5,168 nucleotides of DNA from a bacterium (GCA_011046315.1 DSAU01000094.1:1-5168), one strand, 5' to 3'; counted from the first letter of the stretch, positions 1-5,168 are shown. The notes: generated by a model not told the origin, from the sequence alone. Translations and numbers: made by a program.

Positions 1-1
1 A

Positions 2-241
2 TATTTAATGGTGGAAATCGAGCTCCCGGGCGTGGCTAAAAAAGATATTCACTTTAAATTACACGAAGACAGTTTTTATATAAACGCCAGCAAAGAAGGC
101 GTCGAATATATAACCTCTTATTCTATTTGCTGTCCGGTTAAAGCTGAACAAGCCGAAGCCAAATACGCCGACGGTCTGCTAACGGTAAAAGTTCCCTATA
201 AGCAGCCGTTTGAGGATGCCGTTGAAGTGAAAATTCAATAA
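2..241 (+). CDS. hsp20: Small heat-shock protein, Hsp20/alpha-crystallin family (3' part, truncated by window edge)
   Basis: ATP-independent cytoplasmic holdase that binds unfolding proteins (family knowledge). The visible 79 residues are most of an alpha-crystallin domain. 'ELPGV' near the start is the hallmark beta-strand/turn segment. 'AKYADGLLTVKVP' matches the conserved A-x-x-x-x-G-x-L-x-x-x-x-P signature, and the protein ends with a short 'VEVKIQ' tail. The 'SICCPV' segment with a Cys pair is of the type I recall from archaeal-like Hsp20 proteins. The reading frame is open to the left edge, and residues before the first ATG (Y-L at 2-7) suit the family's lead-in strand. The ATG at 8 is therefore most likely internal and the real start lies outside the window. 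Hsp20 proteins usually run 130-160 residues, so about half is missing. The stop is TAA at 239-241, and a hairpin with a T-run follows about 60 nt later. The gene is convergent with the lipoprotein gene downstream. Confidence 0.9.
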   Translation, partial: YLMVEIELPGVAKKDIHFKLHEDSFYINASKEGVEYITSYSICCPVKAEQAEAKYADGLLTVKVPYKQPFEDAVEVKIQ

Positions 242-301
242 TTGATTTTGGTGTGTTGGATGGGATTACGAAGAACCGTTTTCACAATCCGTCCCATTTT
301 C

Positions 302-346
302 GAAAAGCAATTTAGTGTTCAACTTCATTAAATTGCTTTTCTTTTT
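302..346 (+). terminator. Probable intrinsic terminator of hsp20
   Basis: A perfect 13-bp inverted repeat (GAAAAGCAATTTA at 302-314, TAAATTGCTTTTC at 329-341) with a 14-nt loop is followed at once by TTTTT (342-346). It lies 60 nt after the hsp20 stop. The stem is AT-rich, so it is weaker than a textbook terminator. Position and T-run still support the call. Confidence 0.65.
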
Positions 347-381
347 AAAAACATAGCTTATCAAATTAATTAATGAAAAGC

Positions 382-445
382 AACCACAGATTTCACCGAT
401 TTCACGGATGATTTCACAGATAAAAACCTGTGTCATCCGCGGTTC
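382..445. repeat. Imperfect palindromic intergenic element with GATTTCAC units
   Basis: The left half begins AACCACAGATTTCACCGAT and carries three GATTTCAC copies at 389-396, 398-405 and 410-417. The right half, CCTGTGTCATCCGCGGTT (427-444), is an imperfect inverted match to the left end, so the whole can fold into a long imperfect stem. From memory, elements of the general form 'aaccacagatttcacagat...atctgtg...tctgtggtt' recur between genes in many Bacteroidota-like and candidate-phylum genomes. Only one copy is in this window, so its dispersed nature is inferred. It gives rise to a spurious short open frame on the minus strand. Confidence 0.55.
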
Positions 446-656
446 ATTTTTTTTCTGCGACGACTTTGAAATTTCGATACAACTCAGTTTTGCGGACACA
501 ATCTGGTACTACAGTTTATTGAACCGCTGGCATCTTTTGGCCGGTTTTGGGAGGTCGTTTGAAAATAAGTTTGTTGTATTGGTGATATAGTTATTAAAGT
601 TATATCGATGTCTGCTTCATCATCCCGCAGTGAGCGGAATAAGTTTGCCTCTGCCT

Positions 657-702
657 CAAAAATACAATAGGGGGAGAAAGCAGTATCACTTTCTCCCCCT
701 AT
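657..702 (-). terminator. Intrinsic terminator of the 781-residue lipoprotein gene
   Basis: A perfect 14-bp inverted repeat with a five-G/five-C core lies at 667-680 (ATAGGGGGAGAAAG) and 689-702 (CTTTCTCCCCCTAT), with an 8-nt loop. Read on the minus strand it starts 29 nt after the TAG stop of the lipoprotein gene. A short spacer and TTTTT (complement of 657-663) follow. The stem is strong, but the U-run is slightly displaced from it. It closes the minus-strand gene set. Confidence 0.75.
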
Positions 703-731
703 CTAATAGATCGCCTACCGGAAATATTTCC

Positions 732-3077
732 CTATTTGAGCAGCAACATCTTCATGGTTTTGGAAAAATCACCGGCTTCAATACGATAGAAATAGACGCC
801 GCCGGCAATCGCGCGACCGCTGTAATCTTTGCCATCCCATGACACATTGAATTTACCAGCCACTTTGTGCTCGTTGACCAGTGTCGCCACATCCTGTCCC
901 AGCATGTTGTAAACCTTCAAGGTCACAAAACTGAACTTGGGAACAGCATAGCTGATCATAGTGCCCGGGTTGAATGGGTTGGGATAGTTTTGACTCAAAC
1001 TGTAGTCGGCTGGCTTTGCCAAACCATTCACCAATTCGACATCCAACGGCATGGGCTCGGGCAAAGGTTCGACCACCAATGGCGGGTCCAATTGAAAAGT
1101 ATCAATCGGGAAAACCCAGTTATCGGTAAAAGTACCGTCATGACGCGGTCGGATGAAACGGGTTCGATAACGCCCGAATTCAAAACCACCGCCTTCGGTG
1201 ATCTCATCAGCGCCGTAGCGATAGGCGTATTCAATGCCATAGATGGTCGGACCGGTGATCTCCATAGTCCCGCTGTAGATTCCGTCACCTTCAGGGTCTT
1301 CGAAAACAACCAGATCATCGTCGTAGGGATCCAATCCCTGGCCGATTGCCCAGTGTGGATCCTGGGGCAGCAGCTTGACCGTGTCCGTTGCCGGATTAAA
1401 CGGAGTCGCCAGCGTTAACGCTGGATTCATGTCAACGGTGAAGGTCAAGGTCATGCTGTGACCAGCCGGAATCACACCAGCTTGCGGAATGTCGTTCATG
1501 TATTCGATGGGCGCTTCCTGATCCATGGTGCCCTGAAAAATAATGTGCCGGTTACCGCCGCCGCGGGTGTAAGGAACCTCATAGCCCCAATCCTCATTCG
1601 TCCAGATCGTCTTGTCCGAATAGTTGATGTAATATTTGTAGGCGATGGAAGAACCGACAATACCTTCTACCGGCATGGTCCTTTCATACATCATGGTTCC
1701 CGGAAAACGCTCCAGATGGTCGCCGGATGCCCAGCCGTTGAAACCACCGCGAATCATCAGCGAATCCAGATTGCGGTCAAAAAATCCAGCGTTTTCCCAA
1801 ACCTCCATATCCACATTGAATAAAATCGCGCCAGCTTTGGAAACACCGCTAAATTCATCATCGCGATCAAAATAGTCCGGCTCCAATACCATGGCCTGAC
1901 CCGTATTGGCAAATTGACGATTGGGATCGCCTTCCCACATATCAGTGCCGTCAGCCTTGTGGATCACGTATTTAAAATAGATGGTCGCATCAGCGCCCAC
2001 ATTAAATGTTCCCGTGTAAACACTATCGCCAGGAACACCGGGCGCAGCTTCAGTGGCGTCATCCAATAACTGATCGGCGTTGCCGCTCCAGCCATTGAAA
2101 TTTCCGCGCACCACAACAATATCGCCGGCATCCGGTTTGAAAACCTCCTCGCGCATCTTGATGCTCATGATGCACTGAAAAGTCACATCAGCCGCCTCCA
2201 CGATGACGGAATCGTCATTAAAATAAACCACCGGCAAAACTTGCGCACCGACATTGGCGAATTCGCGATTGGGAACATCTTCCCAGATGACGCTCTCATC
2301 AGCTTTGACAATCACGTGTTTGTAGAAAATGGTGGCTTCGCCTCCCACATCAAAGGTTCCGGTGTAAATCTCATCAGCATCCGGATCCAGCAGTTGTTCG
2401 GCGTCTCCGGCCCAACCGTTAAAGTTTCCGCGAACCACAACCTTGTCATCATCCGGATCAAAATTACCCTTCTGGTTCTGGATGCTCATGTTGCATTGAA
2501 AGGTAACCAGATTGGCAGCGCCACCGGTAACTTCTATTGGATTATCCAGATTCACATCGTAATAAGATGGATCGGTAAAATCCAGGGCTGCATTGGTAAC
2601 AAAATAACCAAGGTTATAATTTCCTGGCGTATTTCCAACGGTCATGTCCACATAAAGATCAACATAACCGGTGTCTAAATCCGATGCATAAGGATTTGCC
2701 GACTGGTAAACCTGCCAGTGCATTCCCTCCGGAGGTGGAAAACGAACATCCAGCGAATCATACCAATAATCAACATCACCGCCCGGGTCGCCGTCGGCGC
2801 TATCAGGATGCAGCCAGGTGCAATAATCAGGGCCAAAATCACCGGAAAAAAAGACAGAATCCACCGCCCAATCTACCGGTATTAATAACGCGAAAATACC
2901 GTAATGAGCATTTTCATCCGTATCTTCGGTGCGAATTTCCAAATAGACCTGAATTTGCGTGCCAGCTTCTGCCGTTTCAACCTGTTCAATTGACAATATG
3001 GTAAAACATCCGCTAATTAAGGGGATTGTAATTACCAATGCCAAAAGCAGGAGCCATTTTGTAGATTTTAATTTCAT
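732..3077 (-). CDS. Putative surface lipoprotein with four CBM20-like modules and a T9SS C-terminal sorting domain
   Basis: A 781-residue exported protein, probably binding alpha-glucans at the cell surface; no catalytic domain is visible. The N-terminus is a short basic stretch, a hydrophobic core and the lipobox I-S-G-C with Cys24, so signal peptidase II processing is expected. Residues 25-185 form a domain I cannot name ('YGIFALLIPVDWAVDS', 'YFVTNAALDF'), possibly Ig- or cohesin-like. Four tandem beta-rich modules follow at about 190-287, 297-404, 417-527 and 543-645. The first three have FNGW (219-222, 327-330, 446-449). The first two have WEDVPNR (265-271) and WEGDPNR (381-387), which resemble the CBM20 'WE..PNR' motif. 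A Pro/acidic linker (about 655-688) leads to residues 690-781, a T9SS/FlgD-like domain with 'NYPNPFNP', 'VYNMLGQDVATLVNE' and a terminal 'KMLLLK'. The ATG start has AAGGAG 7 nt upstream. A lipobox together with a T9SS domain is unusual. Export and domain type are firm; the ligand is inferred. Confidence 0.85.
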   Translation of the reverse strand: MKLKSTKWLLLLALVITIPLISGCFTILSIEQVETAEAGTQIQVYLEIRTEDTDENAHYGIFALLIPVDWAVDSVFFSGDFGPDYCTWLHPDSADGDPGGDVDYWYDSLDVRFPPPEGMHWQVYQSANPYASDLDTGYVDLYVDMTVGNTPGNYNLGYFVTNAALDFTDPSYYDVNLDNPIEVTGGAANLVTFQCNMSIQNQKGNFDPDDDKVVVRGNFNGWAGDAEQLLDPDADEIYTGTFDVGGEATIFYKHVIVKADESVIWEDVPNREFANVGAQVLPVVYFNDDSVIVEAADVTFQCIMSIKMREEVFKPDAGDIVVVRGNFNGWSGNADQLLDDATEAAPGVPGDSVYTGTFNVGADATIYFKYVIHKADGTDMWEGDPNRQFANTGQAMVLEPDYFDRDDEFSGVSKAGAILFNVDMEVWENAGFFDRNLDSLMIRGGFNGWASGDHLERFPGTMMYERTMPVEGIVGSSIAYKYYINYSDKTIWTNEDWGYEVPYTRGGGNRHIIFQGTMDQEAPIEYMNDIPQAGVIPAGHSMTLTFTVDMNPALTLATPFNPATDTVKLLPQDPHWAIGQGLDPYDDDLVVFEDPEGDGIYSGTMEITGPTIYGIEYAYRYGADEITEGGGFEFGRYRTRFIRPRHDGTFTDNWVFPIDTFQLDPPLVVEPLPEPMPLDVELVNGLAKPADYSLSQNYPNPFNPGTMISYAVPKFSFVTLKVYNMLGQDVATLVNEHKVAGKFNVSWDGKDYSGRAIAGGVYFYRIEAGDFSKTMKMLLLK
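735..1010 (-). other. T9SS (Por) C-terminal sorting domain of the lipoprotein
   Basis: Residues 690-781 follow the conserved order of the type A sorting-domain family. It opens with 'SLSQNYPNPFNPGTMISYAV'. The strand 'VTLKVYNMLGQDVATLVNE' comes next, then 'GKFNVSWDGKDYSGRAIAGG' and the closing 'FSKTMKMLLLK'. In characterised T9SS organisms this domain directs outer-membrane translocation and is removed by the PorU sortase. The 'YPNPFNP' spelling is the form I associate with Calditrichota, KSB1 and Ignavibacteriota rather than with Porphyromonas. Confidence 0.88.
1143..2510 (-). repeat. Four tandem CBM20-like module repeats inside the lipoprotein gene
   Basis: The units lie, in coding order, at about 2510-2217, 2189-1866, 1829-1497 and 1451-1143. 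Each begins with a (V/I/L)-(T/L)-F-x-(C/V)-x-M strand. Units 1 and 2 are clearly the closest pair: they share 'VVVRGNFNGW', 'YTGTF', 'KAD' and 'NR.FAN', and unit 2 has an insertion of about eight residues (around 'EAAPGVPG'). Unit 3 keeps FNGW and a separated W...GNR. Unit 4 keeps only the opening strand and the 'EDPEGDGIYSGTM' turn. The DNA of units 1 and 2 differs at many positions, so the duplication is not recent. Confidence 0.8.
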
Positions 3078-3084
3078 ACTTCAT

Positions 3085-3090
3085 CTCCTT
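3085..3090 (-). promoter_or_regulatory. Ribosome binding site of the lipoprotein gene
   Basis: AAGGAG on the minus strand lies 7 nt before the ATG at 3077. It fixes the start that gives a clean signal peptide with Cys24 as the lipidation site. Confidence 0.85.
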
Positions 3091-3132
3091 GTTGACTAAT
3101 AAATGTTTGTCATTTTTTTCGATTAGATTGTT

Positions 3133-3160
3133 TTGAACAGCGAAATATCATCCTGTTCAA
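3133..3160. other. Inverted repeat in the leader of the lipoprotein gene
   Basis: TTGAACAG (3133-3140) and CTGTTCAA (3153-3160) form a perfect 8-bp inverted repeat with a 12-nt spacer. It lies 56 nt upstream of the lipoprotein ATG. No T-run follows on either strand, so it does not look like a terminator. It could be an mRNA leader stem or an operator-like site; neither is shown. Confidence 0.4.
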
Positions 3161-3177
3161 TCTTCAAAATCAATTAA

Positions 3178-3267
3178 CTTGTTTTTTTAGCCTCACCTCC
3201 ATTCGCTTTTGTTCACATAATAATTAGACAACTAACCGCTTGTTTCTTTAAAAATAGCTCCACCTCC
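3178..3267 (-). repeat. Duplicated GGAGGTG leader element between the barrel and lipoprotein genes
   Basis: Two imperfect direct copies sit at 3239-3267 and 3178-3200. On the minus strand each runs GGAGGTG, then GAGCTA or AGGCTA, an A/T run, and ACAAG. The upstream copy begins AAAGGAGGTG (3270-3261), a near-perfect match to the anti-Shine-Dalgarno sequence, and lies 12 nt after the barrel gene's stop codon. Neither copy has a suitable start codon with a meaningful frame behind it. The lipoprotein gene uses a separate AAGGAG next to its ATG. The copies may be remnants of lost ribosome binding sites or a leader regulatory motif. Confidence 0.45.
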
Positions 3268-3282
3268 TTTCAGGGTTTTAGA

Positions 3283-4314
3283 TTAAAATTTTACAGCTAA
3301 GGTAAATTGATGAATATTTTTTAAATGCACAAATTGTTGAAAAGCATAATCTATTTTGATTCGTCTTCCGCCGCCAAGAAAATAATTGACCCCTGTTCCA
3401 ATTGTGTACTTTTCCTCACGATCTTTCATTCCCAGCGATTTTACGCCCCCCCGAATTGCAACGATGTTTCGAAACGTTGTATATTCAGCACCGATGTTGA
3501 CTGATTCGGTATTATCATTTGGATGCAACCCATCAATGCTTAGCACCAATCTGTTATAATTATTGTCAATAAATTTTTTGGAAACACCAATCCTCATCGT
3601 CAATGGAAGATCAAATCGGTCAGTAGCGAGATAGGCATTAACGCTTTCATTATTACCGGCAATGCTGGCGTCGATATCTTTCTGCACCAGCAGGTCGTCG
3701 CCAAGGATTTGCATCTTCTGCCCGAAATTGGAAATGCTGGCGCCCAGCGTAATCCCATTAAAAGGCGTGATAAAAAGCGTCCCGATGTCGATCGCCATTC
3801 CGTTGGCAGTGGAATTCCAAATATTTTCGGAAATATATTTTACTGTTGCACCGATTGAAAAATTATCTGTTAAATTTCGACCGTACGACAGACCAGCCAC
3901 AAAGCTTCCTGCCGAAAAGGTTTCTCCGGTACCCTCGGGTTCATATTCGGTGGTGATGTCCATTTCATCCATGGTCATTGCAGTAAAATTAATGCCAAAG
4001 CTACCCAGATTACCCATTGTTAACACCAACCCGACATAGTCGAACTGGATGTCCGCCAGCCAGTTGGAGTGCATAAACACGAATTCGCTTTTTTCCAACC
4101 GGGCAATACCTCCTGGATTCCAATACATGGCAGTTGCATCGTCGGCAATCGAAACAAAAGCGCCGCCCATACCCAAAGCGCGTGAACCGACAGGAATGCT
4201 TAGCACTTTCGCGGCTGTGGTGCCAATTTTTGTTACCTCCTGAGCTTGCAAGTTTCCCAGACTTAATGATGCTATCAGCAGACAAGCAAAAGTCCACCAT
4301 TTATTTGTTTTCAC
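3283..4314 (-). CDS. PorV/PorQ-family outer-membrane beta-barrel protein (T9SS-associated)
   Basis: A 343-residue outer-membrane barrel related to PorV, the T9SS shuttle that carries cargo to the attachment complex, and to PorQ. A signal peptide spans residues 1-24, with likely cleavage after 'NLQA'. The family's N-terminal signature follows: 'IPVGSRALGMGGAF' (40-53) and 'DDATAMYWNPGGIARL' (58-73), then 'NWLADIQFDYVG' (84-95). Later come 'DIGTLF' with 'GASISNFGQKMQ' (191-202) and 'NIGAEYTTF' (273-281). Alternating polar/hydrophobic strands end in a terminal Phe ('LAVKF'), as barrel assembly expects. The start is GTG at 4314, with AGGAG 8 nt upstream; this is the only start that gives an intact signal peptide. 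It lies 17 nt after the upstream cargo gene, so co-transcription is likely. These phyla often have several PorV/PorQ paralogues, so whether this is the housekeeping PorV or a cargo-specific paralogue cannot be told. It is somewhat shorter than Porphyromonas PorV. Confidence 0.88.
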   Translation of the reverse strand: MKTNKWWTFACLLIASLSLGNLQAQEVTKIGTTAAKVLSIPVGSRALGMGGAFVSIADDATAMYWNPGGIARLEKSEFVFMHSNWLADIQFDYVGLVLTMGNLGSFGINFTAMTMDEMDITTEYEPEGTGETFSAGSFVAGLSYGRNLTDNFSIGATVKYISENIWNSTANGMAIDIGTLFITPFNGITLGASISNFGQKMQILGDDLLVQKDIDASIAGNNESVNAYLATDRFDLPLTMRIGVSKKFIDNNYNRLVLSIDGLHPNDNTESVNIGAEYTTFRNIVAIRGGVKSLGMKDREEKYTIGTGVNYFLGGGRRIKIDYAFQQFVHLKNIHQFTLAVKF

Positions 4315-4322
4315 TTTGCCTT

Positions 4323-4327
4323 CTCCT
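4323..4327 (-). promoter_or_regulatory. Ribosome binding site of the PorV-like gene
   Basis: AGGAG on the minus strand lies 8 nt before the GTG at 4314, inside the 17-nt gap after the upstream gene. It supports the non-ATG start and translation from a shared transcript. Confidence 0.8.
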
Positions 4328-4331
4328 GTAA

Positions 4332-5168
4332 TTATTTAATAATTGCAAATTTTCCGATTTTTTGACCCACTCCCGGCGCATCAACATGATAGATGTACAC
4401 ACCATAGGAAAGGGTCAGTTTATCCCTGGTTAAGACATCCCATTCGGCGGAGCCATCATCCATTAGGCTGTTATGTTCGATCACATCGACAAGCTCTCCG
4501 GAAACTGTGAAAATACGGATCGTGCATTCCCGCGGCAAATGGTTGAAATGAATTGAACGCGGTCCCCTGCCGGTGGTGAAGAAATTTCGACCTTCCCAGA
4601 TCGCAGCCGCCACATAGGGATTGGGCACGACTTTGATGCGGTCAAGGTCATTCTTTGCTCGTTGAAGGTCGATCCGCGCCGCTTCTGTGGTAAACTCATA
4701 TATCACGTTGGAAAGGAATGGTTTTTTCACAATCAGATATGCGGTGTCGCCTTTGGTTGGATTTCGATGCAGGGTATCGAATACTACTTTGAACCTCCAA
4801 CTGGGAGCGATTTCTCCCTGAGCATTTTCCTCCATAAAAACGATTAAATCGGTCTCCAGATAGCCAGCAGTAAAAGTACCGTCATCTCCATCCGTTTCCC
4901 AGAAAGCAAATGGCACTTTTACCGAATCGGTCATATTATACACGGTAAAATTAACCGGTTTGGGGGGCAATTCAACCCGGGTTCTGACTTTAAAATAAAC
5001 CGAAGTATCTATGCCCAGATCACCGAAAACTATTTTATAATCTTTCGGATTGGGAAATCCGATCCAACTGCCATGGCGGAACGGAATCAGTGAAATCGGG
5101 AAAATGTCATCATCATTCCAGTGAGACAATGCCTGGTTTAAAACGACCTCGTTTTCGTTACTAAAAAT
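4332..5168 (-). CDS. Large secreted protein, C-terminal portion with T9SS/FlgD-like sorting domain (truncated by window edge)
   Basis: The reading frame is open to the right edge, giving 278 visible residues that start I-F-S-N-E-N-E. A TTG at 5129 could serve as a start, but it has no ribosome binding site or signal peptide, and coding sequence continues upstream of it, so the gene is truncated. The first ~160 residues look like the beta-rich end of a long surface protein ('WIGFPNPKDYKIVFGDLG', 'PPKPVNFTVYN', 'FAFWETDGDDG'). The last ~100 form a sorting-type domain: 'RIKVVPNPYV', then 'IHFNHLPRECTIRIFTVSGE', 'DVIEHNS', 'SYGVYIYHVDAPG' and terminal 'GKFAIIK'. This 'VVPNPYV...YGVYIYHVDAPG' form is one I recall at the ends of very large proteins encoded just upstream of PorV-like genes in KSB1, Calditrichota and Ignavibacteriota-like genomes. 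It ends in TAA 17 nt before the PorV-like gene and is probably in its operon. The function of the missing part is unknown. Confidence 0.82.
   Translation of the reverse strand: MFSNENEVVLNQALSHWNDDDIFPISLIPFRHGSWIGFPNPKDYKIVFGDLGIDTSVYFKVRTRVELPPKPVNFTVYNMTDSVKVPFAFWETDGDDGTFTAGYLETDLIVFMEENAQGEIAPSWRFKVVFDTLHRNPTKGDTAYLIVKKPFLSNVIYEFTTEAARIDLQRAKNDLDRIKVVPNPYVAAAIWEGRNFFTTGRGPRSIHFNHLPRECTIRIFTVSGELVDVIEHNSLMDDGSAEWDVLTRDKLTLSYGVYIYHVDAPGVGQKIGKFAIIK

Larger units (their letters stand above)
242..731. other. Gene-free convergent intergenic region (490 bp)
   Basis: This gap separates the converging hsp20 (+) and lipoprotein (-) genes. It holds a terminator-like hairpin at 302-346, a palindromic repeat-like element at 382-445 and a strong hairpin at 667-702. 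The section 446-656 between them shows no supported gene, tRNA or promoter. Short open frames on both strands run through the hairpins and repeat, have no recognisable family features, and are not believable. A weak six-base inverted repeat (GATATA 584-589, TATATC 601-606) is the only other structure seen there. Confidence 0.7.

Noticed and set aside
8..10. ATG as the start of the Hsp20 gene
   Set aside because: The frame stays open to the window edge, and a start here would remove the N-terminal half expected of an Hsp20 protein.
382..421. GATTTCAC units as a CRISPR array
   Set aside because: The units are only 8 nt long and 9-12 nt apart, with no spacer-sized gaps and no cas genes nearby.
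266..499. A 77-codon open frame on the minus strand
   Set aside because: It runs through the hsp20 terminator hairpin and the palindromic repeat. Its middle is simply a translation of the repeat, a common source of spurious proteins.
408..590. A 60-codon open frame on the + strand in the gap
   Set aside because: It starts inside the palindromic repeat, has no ribosome binding site and shows no recognisable protein features.
630..842. A 70-codon open frame on the + strand
   Set aside because: It crosses the strong minus-strand terminator and the 3' end of the lipoprotein gene, with no supporting features.
867..1418. A 183-codon open frame on the + strand
   Set aside because: It lies wholly antisense to the lipoprotein gene, whose frame is supported by a signal peptide, repeats and a sorting domain. 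Its translation shows no family features.
3133..3160. The inverted repeat as a terminator for the PorV-like gene
   Set aside because: No T-run follows the stem on either strand. Read-through into the lipoprotein gene or a separate promoter is as likely.
3078..3282. A promoter for the lipoprotein gene
   Set aside because: The AT-rich leader has several partial -10-like stretches, but no convincing pair of boxes, including the TAnnTTTG form used in Bacteroidota.
3662..4039. A 125-codon open frame on the + strand
   Set aside because: It is antisense to the well-supported PorV-family barrel gene.
5127..5129. TTG as the start of the right-edge protein
   Set aside because: There is no Shine-Dalgarno sequence at the right distance and no signal peptide after it. 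The frame continues upstream to the edge, so the gene is truncated rather than starting here.

Overview
The window fits a Gram-negative bacterium of the broad Fibrobacterota-Chlorobiota-Bacteroidota assemblage or an allied candidate lineage (Calditrichota, KSB1 or Ignavibacteriota type). The reasons are an outer-membrane barrel of the PorV/PorQ family, a protein with the C-terminal signature 'NYPNPFNPGTMISYAVP' ... 'GGVYFYRIEAG' ... 'KMLLLK' of type IX secretion (T9SS) cargo, and a second protein ending in the related 'VVPNPYV' ... 'SYGVYIYHVDAPG' ... 'GKFAIIK' form. The phylum is inferred from remembered family patterns, not from a marker gene.

Layout. Positions 2-241 (+) hold the 3' end of a small heat-shock protein (Hsp20) gene, cut by the left edge. 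Positions 242-731 are gene-free. This gap holds a terminator-like hairpin after hsp20, a dispersed-repeat-like palindromic element (382-445) and a strong hairpin at 667-702 that closes the opposing transcription unit. From 732 to the right edge everything is on the minus strand. In transcription order there is the C-terminal part of a large secreted protein (5168-4332, cut by the right edge). A 17-nt gap leads to a PorV/PorQ-family barrel gene (4314-3283, GTG start). A 205-nt leader with a duplicated GGAGGTG element follows, and then a 781-residue putative lipoprotein (3077-732).

How the genes may work together. The minus-strand genes look like a secretion and cell-surface module. In characterised T9SS, PorV is the outer-membrane shuttle that takes cargo from the translocon to the attachment or processing complex. 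Here a PorV-like gene lies between two genes whose products end in T9SS-like sorting domains. The 781-residue protein carries four tandem beta-sandwich modules. The first three have the FNGW and WE..PNR-type motifs of starch/glycogen-binding modules (CBM20/CBM48-like), so alpha-glucan capture at the surface is the best functional guess. No catalytic domain is visible. The Hsp20 gene is convergent and probably unrelated.

Nothing here is demonstrably a new system. The points most worth a second look are the conflicting sorting signals (lipobox plus T9SS C-terminal domain) on the glucan-binding array protein, its graded repeat decay, the pairing of PorV with flanking cargo, and the duplicated Shine-Dalgarno-like leader.
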